DNA from: Achatina immaculata
Lineage: Eukaryota; Mollusca; Gastropoda; Stylommatophora; Achatinidae
NCBI GenBank assembly: GCA_009760885.1
Contig: CM019709.1
Span: forward strand, 34,248,126 to 34,312,125
Direction: 5' to 3'
DNA: 64,000 nucleotides
The notes under the pieces are model-generated. The model saw only the letters and a list, made by a program, of their open reading frames with translations, was not told the origin of the DNA and searched no databases. The translations under genes and the position numbers were made by a program. This document shows, in pieces, positions 47,701 through 59,700 of this stretch; the stretch's first letter is position 1; each line of letters starts with the position of its first letter.

Positions 47701-50700
47701 ATTTTATGCCTGCATAAATGAAAATTCCTTTTCATGAGGGCCATCAACCAAAAAACTGCAAGATACAGATCAAGAGAAAGACTTCAAAAAAAAAAAAAAA
47801 AAAAGATGGACAGAAGGTGCTATAGAAACAAACGTGAGTTACAACATGAACATTACTGAAGCCACTTATATGGCCCCAAAAAAAAACATGTCAACCGTAT
47901 CTCACTTCAGCACCTCACAGTACAAGGGGAAGGATAAAGTAAAGTATAAATGAAAAGCTTTAACAAGCAAAATTTTATGTCTGTATAAATGAAAAACTTC
48001 TGACTAATAAAATTTTGTCTGCATAAATTATTTAAGAGTAGATGTAGATACAAAATGTAAAGAATAAAAATTCATAACATGGAGAAGCTGAATGGAGAAT
48101 AATTACAAAACACATTAAAAGCACTGGATGAAATGTTTATACCTTGTCTGGTGTTGAGAGAAACGTATCCACTAATTCTGGACTGGCTTTCACAACTTCC
48201 CACGCAATGTTCTAGAATGATAAAACACAGCATCAACAAACACCGACTTCATTTTATATGGAACATTCACAGGACACACAGTGAGAAAAGGGAAGACCAA
48301 ATACACCACAACATGAAAGACAAATGTGGGAAGTGAGGCAGAGGAAGACTGAGAGAGAAGATTATACGAACAGTCTAATGTGGACGCTGATGAAAAAAAT
48401 CTCACTGGTTGAGATCTGTCCAAAAAAAAAAAATGATGACCAATGCCTGCTAATACAGCACCTAAAGTCAGTGATAACGAAGATAAGAAATATGATGCCA
48501 TGTAGACAGCAAATGACCATTACTTCCCTGTAACCACAGCTTATGTTGCTTTCAGTTTCTGTTTCATCTCTTTGCTTATTACTTGCATGTAGGTCTCATA
48601 AACACTGAGGCTCTACTTAGCTCTATTAAGGGCATTTTCTTACTTGCTAGTATCTTCTCCATACAATAAAAAAGCTGTTTTTAATCTTTCTTACTTGCTA
48701 GTTTCTCCATACAATAAAAAAGCTGTTTTTAATCTTTCTTACTTGCTAGTTTCTCCATACAATAAAAAAGCTGTTTTTAATCTTTCTTACTCTGGACTGA
48801 TGGAATGTAAGGAAAAAGTAAACTATGAAGCTTAAACGCTGTTACTGTATGCTGAAATACTACAATATAAAGTTTAGTCCACCAGCATTATATTGTACTT
48901 TTAACCACCTCAGTCTATATTGTGGTCTACTAACTATACATTATACTTTTATATACCTCGATCTAAGATGTGTTCTACCAACTATATGCTGTATTCTGAA
49001 ATATCCTACTGTATTTTATGGCTTATTGGCTATACACTATACTCTGAGAACCCTTGATATGGTATAACAACTATACATTATATCCCGATAACCTAACCTT
49101 TAATCTATGATGTGGTACACCAACCTTACACTATACTCTGATAATTTATGATATGGTACCAGCCATACACTAACAAGATGAATGTGCTTTGTGCAGAGCT
49201 ATCAGTTTACTAAACACAAGGAAACCACATTCTGTTGAAAATGATGTTAGAGAAGGCAACATCAGACTAGTATTCACTATACTCTGAAAGCCCTTAATCT
49301 AAGATACTGCACACCAACTATAAACAAAACTTTGAAATATCTTGCTCTAACGTGTGATCTTCCAGCTACACATTATAATCTAATAACCATCAATCTATAA
49401 TCTAGAAACTTCATGTACCCCAGCACATCAAAATCTTTGATCTTAAAACCAGACATATGAACATCAAACCATTTCATTATCTGTTTATAAGCTAATGTGA
49501 AGATGAAGAAGAAAAACAAAGATAAAAGTCTTTTACCTCCAAGGCAAATGGGACTTCAGCACTGTAGAGACCACCACACTTGGACAAGAGCAAGGCTAAA
49601 TCCCCATAGTGGTCAGTTTTCCATTCTGGAACATACAAGTGGCTGATCTGGGTTAAAAACTGGGCATATTCCATACACAGAAAACAAAGCAAATAAATAT
49701 TAAATCAGCTAAAGCTGAAAAGAGAAATAAGGTGGAACACAAACACCACAGATGGGGGGGGGGGGTGTGAAGACGCTGTCCGATGAGGCAATCAGCAACC
49801 CACAGCTGAAATACTAGTGTCAGGGTTAGCAAACCAAAGCTGACCAAGATCCTGTCTCCGTTGGTACCCCCAGTAACAGGCACAGCCTGGCTAACAGTTC
49901 AAGGATCGCCATAGTCCCCGTGGTGGTGGAGTCTGCTAAAGAAGCACTGCACGCCCCCTACTTTTTTAGCTGTACTCTGGGACTGAAAACGTAGCTGCCA
50001 TAACCCGCGCCCAAACCAATATGATGTTGTGCCTCAACACCTTCACAGCATCGGCTGCAAAGAACACCAGCTCCCAGTTACAGGGAGATAATACAAGTAC
50101 AAGAAAACACCACAGAGTTGAAATATTTCATGTGTATCAAAAAACTGTAACACAATAATGAAAGCCATAGTCAAGGGAAAAGTGGAAGGGGAAACAGCAA
50201 GAAGATAACGAGGATATAGATTTGTGCATAAAATCAAAAGACAGACAGGATTCAGCTTGGTTAGGAGTACTAATATGGAGATGGCATATGATGACGATAC
50301 TTATAACACTATAAAGGTAGATAGGAATGTGTGGAGTTCAGTTTTACAAAAAGACAGGACGTGAAGACAGTTGGCAGAAACACAAATGGCAGAAAGTAAA
50401 ATGAGCACATATAAATGAAGAACACACAACATCTAATATTTCCATGAAAGCCTTTTTTTAAGGATCACACACAGAACAACACAGCACATAAAAACACGGA
50501 AAACAGATGAAAAACTTCAGCTTTTCGGCATCCTCCTCCTAAGATAGACTGGCACTCCCATCTCTCTGTAAGACTGAACCATACACCTCCGTCTACCTTT
50601 TTTTTTTTTACTGTACCCAGTTTTATCACAATCATCATCATTTCTCTTCTCATGACACAGAACCACCTCTGCTCACTTACATTACACAAACTATAAGTTA

Positions 50701-53700
50701 TAAGTAGGCTGTACCACTAGGGTTTCCACCAATGATGGACATCAACACTGTTGTCATGTTCCCTGATCGTCCACTGTTGATAAGTGTCCAGGCCCACACC
50801 TTGAACAACAGATAGAAGAAAGGACTAAAAAAAAAAAAAAAGACTTAGTTTAAAAGATCTTTAACAAATCTTTAACTCCAGATGCAAGTTTCTCCAAGGA
50901 AAAAAAATATCAATGTAGTATTCTGGCTTTCACTTCATCAGGAAACATAAAGATGACACACCACTTTATTATTACATTAATAAACAAAAACTCCTGCTAT
51001 TTCTTTTTTTGCCATTATTTCATGAGTTCCTGCAGTGACCACAGTGTGTAATTTTAAAAGTAAGCCTGTCATGCCTTACAAGCACACGGGGGGGGGGGGG
51101 GGGGGGGGGGGGGGGGTATGGTGTTAGTGCCCATAATCTTCTTGACCTGTCAGCACACTAGAGAATGATACGGTCTCCATCATGCTTGGCTGCCTTTCCT
51201 TCCCCAACTTCATTTCCACAGCTGGGTGACTGGGGGCACCTCCAGCCTGATTCAAACCACCAACCTTTGCCATGAGAGACTAGTGCACTAACCACTCTGC
51301 CACTCATATGCCCATGTATGTGTGTGCTTGTGTACAAATTAAAGACACACTCTGGAACCTTAAAAATCCCCTTACATTTAGTGAGCCTTATCAAAAGGGT
51401 TTTTTTCCCTCTCAATTCTGAAAGGTATATGAAGGAGACAAGACAAAACTAAACTTTGAAACAAAGATGGTTGTGCCACAGTGGCAACAGTTACTGAGGC
51501 TGGAGAACCACAGATGGCTATGATCCCATCCTACCCCTTCATGGTGTTCCAAGTAACACACTGCTGTGGCAACCGAGATAAATCTTACACACTGGTTTCC
51601 ACTGTGATCAAGTCCATTGACAAACTTCAATTTTAGATTCATTCTGGGATCAAGTGAATCATTATAGTTCAATCTCTCATCAAACACAAAGCCTGAGTCT
51701 TGACATAACAGAATGGACTGGACTGTAAGGGATGCTGCACTTATCTCTGACGAGATATTGTGAGAGGAGACCACCAACTGAGCTGATGGCCTGCATGAAG
51801 GATCAGGTACTCTGGAGAAGCATGACAGCCAATGCCAGTCGGCACGGCACCTGAAGATGATGATGATGAATTTTGGAAGAATTCTAAACTGACCAAGACA
51901 GGTGTATAAACAAATTTTAATAGTTACATTATTTTTAAAATAAAGAAGCAGTTTTATTCAGTAACAAATTTCACAGATGTAATCGATCAACCAATCAATC
52001 AATCAATCAGTCAGCCCGTCCATCCATGTTCTTAGTTGGTGATTGGCTAACAAATCATGGCCCAGTAGCGTCTTGGAGGGCAGCAACGAATTCTCCCACC
52101 TTCTCACAGACTGCAGCCAGCCCTCCGTAGTTGTGCCCCAGCTAAGCTGCTATCTACTTCTGCATCTACAGTTCTCCCCCAGCTAGCCTTTAGTCACTCT
52201 GTTCTTCTCTTGGGTGTCCATCACATGGATGTTTAAGCAATGATGCTGGGGTCCCTTTGGAGCACATGTCCAATCCATTTCTAGAGTTATTTTGCTACTA
52301 TATCATGCATATCCTTTTCAGTTGTTTTCCAGCATTCTGCTTCATAGAAGAGCATGGATAACACACAGTGTGGATTTTACTAAGTAGTTTTACATATTTA
52401 TATATTTGGTCCCTTGGGATATTTTGGATTATGTGATTTCATATATGGTTATCTTTCCCACTCGGACGTCAGAGACCTTGCTTTAGAATACATCTGTTTC
52501 AACAAACAAACAAAATGGATCTATCACATCACAAAAAAAAAAAATGGAGATCCACTGACTACTACATCACATTTGGAGATTTACAGCCTATTAAATCTAA
52601 CATTTTACATCCTCCTCTTGCTGTCAGGCATCACATAGGCTCTCAGTGTATCTTAAGTCTCTTTATCAGTGCTCTCTTCTCAGTCTCATCAAGGGATTTG
52701 ATGCCAATCAAAACTACACACTAAATCACACATATACATTAATTGTCTACAGAATATACAGAATAACACACTGAAATTCAGTGACTATTAGATCACATTT
52801 GGAGATTTACAGTCTACTGGATAACCCAGGGTGATTCTTTTGTCCACTAATCACACACACAGATTAACATTCTATGAAATAACACATGGAAATTCACTGT
52901 CTACACAATATCTTCTTCTGTGTTCAAGTGCCTGGTCATGTTAAACTGGAAGTTGGGTGTCCAGGATGAACCCCACAGTTCTCTCCAGGTCCTTGCACCA
53001 GTCCCACAGCTTCTGCCTCAGGTCCATCTTCTGTGGCCAACATGAAGCCCACAGTTCTCTCCAGGTCCTTGCACCAGCCCCACAGCTTCTGCCTCAGGTC
53101 CATCTTCTGTGGCCAACATGAAGCCCACAGTTCTCTCCAGGTCCTTGCACCAGCCACACAGCTTCTACCTCAGGTCCATCTTCTGTGGCCAACATGAAGC
53201 CCACAGTTCTCTCCAGGTCCTTGCACCAGCCACACAGCTTCTACCTCAGGTCCATCTTCTGTGGCCAAGATGAAGCCTACAGTTCTCTCCAGGTCCTTGC
53301 ACCAGCCACACAGCTTCTGCTTCAGGTCCATCTTCTGTGGCCAACATGAAGCCCACAGTTCTCTCCAGGTCCTTGCACCAGCCCCACAGCTTCTACCTCA
53401 GGTCCATCTTCTGTGGCCAACATGAACCCCACAGTTCTCTCCAGGTCCCTGCACCAGCCCCACAGCTTCTACCTCAGGTCCATCTTCTGTGGCCAACATG
53501 AACCCCACAGTTCTCTCCAGGTCCCTGCACCAGCCCCACAGCTTCTACCTCAGGTCCATCTTCTGTGGCCAACATGAAGCCCACAGTTCTCTCCAGGTCC
53601 TTGCACCAGCCACACAGCTTCTACCTCAGGTCCATCTTCTGTGGCCAACATGAAGCCCACAGTTCTCTCCAGGTCCTTGCACCAGCCACACAGCTTCTAC

Positions 53701-56700
53701 CTCAGGTCCATCTTCTGTGGCCAACATGAAGCCCACAGTTCTCTCCAGGTCCTTGCACCAGCCACACAGCTTCTACCTCAGGTCCATCTTCTGTGGCCAA
53801 CATGAAGCCCACAGTTCTCTCCAGGTCCTTGCACCAGCCACACAGCTTCTGCGTCAGGTCCATCTTCTGTGGCCAACATGAAGCCCACAGTTCTCTCCAG
53901 GTCCGTGCACCAGCCCCACAGCTTCTACCTCAGGTCCATCTTCTGTGGCCAACATGAACCCCACAGTTCTCTCCAGGTCCCTGCACCAGCCCCACAGCTT
54001 CTACCTCAGGTCCATCTTCTGTGGCCAACATGAACCCCACAGTTCTCTCCAGGTCCCTGCACCAGCCCCACAGCTTCTACCTCAGGTCCATCTTCTGTGG
54101 CCAACATGAAGCCCACAGTTCTCTCCAGGTCCGTGCACCAGCCCCACAGCTTCTACCTCAGGTCCATCTTCTGTGGCCAAGATGAAGCCTACAGTTCTCT
54201 CCAGGTCCCTGCACCAGCCCCACAGCTTCTACCTCAGGTCCATCTTCTGTGGCCAAGATGAAGAATACAGTTCTCTCCAGGTCCCTGCACCAGCCCCACA
54301 GCTTCTACCTCAGGTCCATCTTCTATGGCCAAGATGAAGCCTACAGTTCTCTCCAGGTCCTTGCACCAGCCCCACAGCTTCTACCTCAGGTCCATCTTCT
54401 GTGGCCAAGATGAAGCCTACAGTTCTCTCCAGGTCCCTGCACCAGCCCCACAGCTTCTACCTCAGGTCCATCTTCTGTGGCCAACATGAAGCCTACAGTT
54501 CTCTCCAGGTCCTTGCACCAGCCCCACAGCTTCTACCTCAGGTCCATCTTCTGTGGCCAACATGAAGCCTACAGTTCTCTCCAGGTCCCTGCACCAGCCA
54601 CACAGCTTCTACCTCAGGTCCATCTTCTGTGGCCAAGATGAAGCCTACAGTTCTCTCCAGGTCCCTGCACCAGCCCCACAGCTTCTACCTCAGGTCCATC
54701 TTCTGTGGCCAAGATGAAGCCTACAGTTCTCTCCAGGTCCCTGCACCAGCCCCACAGCTTCTGCTTCAGGTCCATCTTCTGTGGCAAACATGAAGCCTAC
54801 AGTTCTCTCCAGGTCCTTGCACCAGCCACACAGCTTCTGCCTCAGGTCCATCTTCTGTGGCAAACATGAAGCCTACAGTTCTCTCCAGGTCCCTGCACCA
54901 GCCCCACAGCTTCTACCTCAGGTCCATCTTCTGTGGCCAAGATGAAGCCTACAGTTCTCTCCAGGTCCCTGCACCAGCCCCACAGCTTCTGCCTCAGGTC
55001 CATCTTCTGTGGCCAAGATGAAGCCTACAGTTCTCTCCAGGTCCTTGCACCAGTCACACAGCTTCTGCTTCAGGTCCATCTTCTGTGGCCAGGTCTGGCT
55101 CTGTAGGTCAGTGAATGTTGGACACGCTTGGAGCACATGTTCTGGGGTTTGTGCTCCGTCCCAACAGGGTCATGCGTCCGTGTGAGGAATCTTGAGCTGG
55201 TGCAGATGGATCAGTATCCTGTCTACGTAATATGCAATTACACTTGCAATACAACTTCTTGTTCAAACAAAAGATACTCAAACCATCCTACAACATTTGG
55301 TTTTGAATGACAACTTACTCTCAACATGGCGATAAAATTTAAAGCTCGACGAACAAGCCCCATACTAGGCCGGCCAAAATATTTCGTGATGTGCTCAATT
55401 TGGAACTCTGGCAACAGGCTACCTAACAGGTTTATCTCCATTGAGTCTTTCCCCACCAACAAAGTGCTACAAAAGACTGTGCTTATGTCCTGATTAAGAA
55501 TCAAGAAAAAAAAAGAACTGTACTTATATACAAGTTAAAAATATATACAGGTTGCACAAATTTACACGCTATTTGGAAAAAAAAAAAAAATTAAATAGTG
55601 ATTATGTTCTGTGTTAAATCATGTTGTAAAAAGTGAAATAAAATCAGTACATTTATAAAATATTTTTGAAATTCTGTTTGAAACTTCACTGTAAATGAAT
55701 TAAAATGAATTTCTCAAGGCTGTACAGCTTTGTCCCTAGGATTACATTTGTTATAAAATTAGGGTAATTTTTGTTTCAATCTGGGTGATGATATTTTTGC
55801 ATGTTTTATTGCCAATAAAATATGGATATATTTTGCTTGGCTGCTATTTATATTTAAGCTGATATATAACATAAATGTCTATTCATTCCCTATAACACAA
55901 CAATGGAAGATAGGAAGTAACAAAGTAATCTACACATTTTCTAACTCTCTGCTTATAACAGCCATTATAAAAAAAAAACAACATACTGAGGTGACTCCAG
56001 CATTTGGAGAGAATGGAGGAGGACAGATAAAGACAGATGTGATGAAAGGGGACAGACCAAGAGGAAGACCTAGACAATGATGATGAGACAACCTAGAAGA
56101 AGATATCCATGCTCTTGGAATTGACAACTGGCAAGAAAAGATCATGAACAGAGAGGAATGGAGACTTGTTTCATCTGCAGCAGTGAGTCTCAATGGTTCG
56201 GAAAGTTGCTGAATTCAGGAGCTGTTAAAGAAGAAGAAGAAGTTTATCCATTATATAAAAAGTTGTACAAAGAGTTCGACAGCTTCAGTTTAAAAAAAAA
56301 TCTGAACAAAATTAAAACTTAGATCAGGCAAGTGGTGGAAAATAATTCAGGCACAAAAGAAGTAAAAATCATTTGGAGCATCATGGTCCTAACATTAAAA
56401 ACTCATGCAGAACAAAGTTAAGTCTGTAAACATATAAGATTTCTATTAAGAAGACAAATGAAAAGCTTTAACCTTACCAGTAAACTAATAAACAAGTGGT
56501 TGCAATGTGATGGCAGGCACTTTGGCAGGTGAGTTGCCATCCCTTTAGCTCCAAGATGCCTTTCAAATATCTGAAAGTTGCAGAGGTCAGGAATCGTTAA
56601 AAAGAAAAACCTCACCCTTTTCTTATTAATCTCTCACAAACAAAGTGCATATACATTGATTATTGAATGAAAGAAAAAAAAAAAAACAAGAAACCCCCAC

Positions 56701-59700
56701 AACTCCAGATTAATAATCTCTTAAAAAATGTTCACCACTGGACTACAGAGTGACTTACAAACCACTCTCTCCCTGGTCCATGCCAATCAAGCATTGGTCA
56801 TTACTGATTTTCAACCATCTATTCTTCGCTCTTTCTATATGATGTGTGTTGAATCATGCTCAATGCCGCTCTTTTTTATCTGTCAAGTATCTTGTTTCTT
56901 TGTCTTCTTCTGTCTCCTTCTCCTCCATTTTTCCCACTGTCACTAGGTGTTCCAATATTCTAAAACAAATCCTACAAATCTTGATTGTCATGCTCTGAAT
57001 TTTGCATAATTTCTCTCTTTTGCCCAGCCTCTATTAGAACCTCTTCATTTATTTCCTTGGCAGTCCATGTTGACCTACAAACTAGCTAAATTAAACTCAG
57101 TGAATGCTGTAAGAGAACACAGATAGCCTTTCAGTTCTCCAAATGACTGTTACCAAAAAAGAATGTTAAGATATGGAATATTGTAAAATATAAAAAAGAG
57201 AATCAGGTTTCTCAGTTTTCTGACATTAGGGCTCCTTGCCGCAGATGAAGTTTGCCCCTTTCTTCCCTATTCCTAACCTTCTTTCTCCAGCTGGTGACAC
57301 CAAATTCCTGTTTACCCTCTTCTATGTTGTCTCTCCATCTGTCTTGGTCTACCCTTGGTCTTGCTTCCTTCATCTCTTGTATGTACATCACCTTCATTTG
57401 TTTGTTCTCTTCCATTATTTCTACATGACCAAACCAGCATAATCTGTTCAGTTTCAAGACATTTATAACTTCAAACAGAGATAAAAATATTTTTTTAAAA
57501 AGTCTCTTATCTCTTTCCATCACCAATTTAGTCAACTTATTAAACGCCTTTTGACTTCTTCTTCTTCAATTTCTAAAACTGTGAGCTGGTGTTCTTTGCA
57601 GCTGGTGATGTGGAGATGTTGAGGTACAACATCGTGTCAACTTGAGAGTGGGTCATGGCAGCTATTTTCCCCAGTTTCTAAGTGGGGTTAAAAGGCAGGG
57701 GGTATGCAACATTTCTTCAGCAGGGGTGGAGTTATAGTCCAGTTTGTCTTTGTCTTCTACAGAGCAGTGCTCAGTTCCATCCATTTCTCACAGATCATAC
57801 CCATGCTGTCCATCACAATGTTGTCTGATCTTCACCAGATTGTCCTTGGCCAAGTCTCAGTCAACAGAAACCGAAGACAGCCCAAATCCCACTCAACACA
57901 TGCCAGAATAGTCTCTAGTTTTCAGAACAACCAAAAAAAAAAGAATAAAAACAAGGCATGCTCTCTGCTGAGTTCCATGAGCCCAAATCTGGCCACAAGA
58001 AAACAGCAAGGATGGAAAACTGTGGAGTATGCGTGAAGAACTTCATCTTACATCCTCCCTGTGCCATTAAACACCACATAGGGCTCACATGATTGTTTTC
58101 CCAAGTTTTCCTGTTTTCAGCGAGCTTTTCAACCTCATCAAAGATTGTTATGCCCACTAAACTGGCCTCTCTTAACAACTCTTTGGAGTTCCACGTGGTT
58201 GACCTCTTTATCACTCTTTGTCACATATTTGGGGTCAATGAATGCATTGTTTCGATCTTTGTCTGCGTTCTTCGGAGTTGGTTATCCCTGATGCTCGGTT
58301 GGTCTTGTTGCAAGTTTCCATAACAGTTCCTTTTTTCCCCATCTAGAGTTGCCTATAGATGACTGTTTTGGCAGTATCTCTCCTGTTAGCAATGCTTTAT
58401 TCTGCCAGCACAAAATTAATTATACAAACTATTCACATTATACTAACTACCTGCAAACTGTACTCTATTGCTGATGAAAATGTGCTCAGTGTGAGAGGTG
58501 TAACTGCCCCTGGAAGCATTTCACTGTAATGATAAAAATGACAGCTTTCATAAGTGTCAGGAAAAGTGTTTTCATAAACTAGAAAATAGAAGGAACTAGA
58601 AAACAGAAAGAACTAGAAAATAGAAAGTTCAGCTAGAAGGGATAAAAGAGAATATGTGAACAATATGGCAAAAGAAAAGCAGAGAAAGTACCAAACACAG
58701 GGACAGCAAAACTCTATATAACATAAAAAGGAGGCTGACAGGTACTTTAATATCCAAAAAAAGACCAATCTTTAGTAAAACTGGCATCTTATTAACATCA
58801 AGTAAAGACCAAAAGCAAAGAAGGGCTGAACACTTCCAAGAAATACTTAATCAACCACACCCAAAAGAATTAATAAATATTGAAACCGATTTACCAGTCC
58901 CACAACTAAATGTCAACCTAGATGAAATTACACTGAATGAAACTGAAACAGCCATGAATCTAATGGCTAACAACAAAGCTGCAGGTGAAGAACAGCAGAA
59001 ATATTAAAAGCTATTAACAGTGACAACATGAGCCAACTATAGAGAATGTTTAATAAAGTTTGGAAAGAAGAAATGATCCATTCTAAATGGAAAAATAGGA
59101 ATTGTGGCTAAAATATCCCAAAAAAAAGGCAACCTTAGTGACTGTAGTAACTGGAAAGGAGTAACCTTACTATCAGTTGTGTCAAAAGTATTTTGCAAAG
59201 TTATTCTGAATAAAGATACAGTGGATGCTGCAATGAGAAAAGAACAAGCAGGATTTTGAAAAGGGAGAAGCTGTCTTGACCAGATCTTTACTCTAAGAAT
59301 AATACTTGAAGAACATACTGAAAAACAGAAACTATTAATACTGAATTTCATAGACTTTAAGAAGGTATATGTTAGCATTCATTGTGGAGAAGTTTAAGAT
59401 TATATGGAATGCAATCTAAACATGTCAACATCATTACAGATCTCTACAACGGATATGTTTGCTCAGTCAACACAAAAGAAGAAATGAGTGGTCTCCCTTG
59501 CTTTTTTGGAAATGCCATAGACTTTATAATGAAAAAATGCTGCACAGGTAAAACAGGCATTGATTGGGTACATGGAATCCAATTAGAAGATCTTGATTTT
59601 GCAGATGACATAACTCTTATCAATGACAATGTGAAATCGATGCAAGATAAAACAGATAACTTGTCGTCACTGGCTAGTAAAATAGGACTTGAAATTAAGA

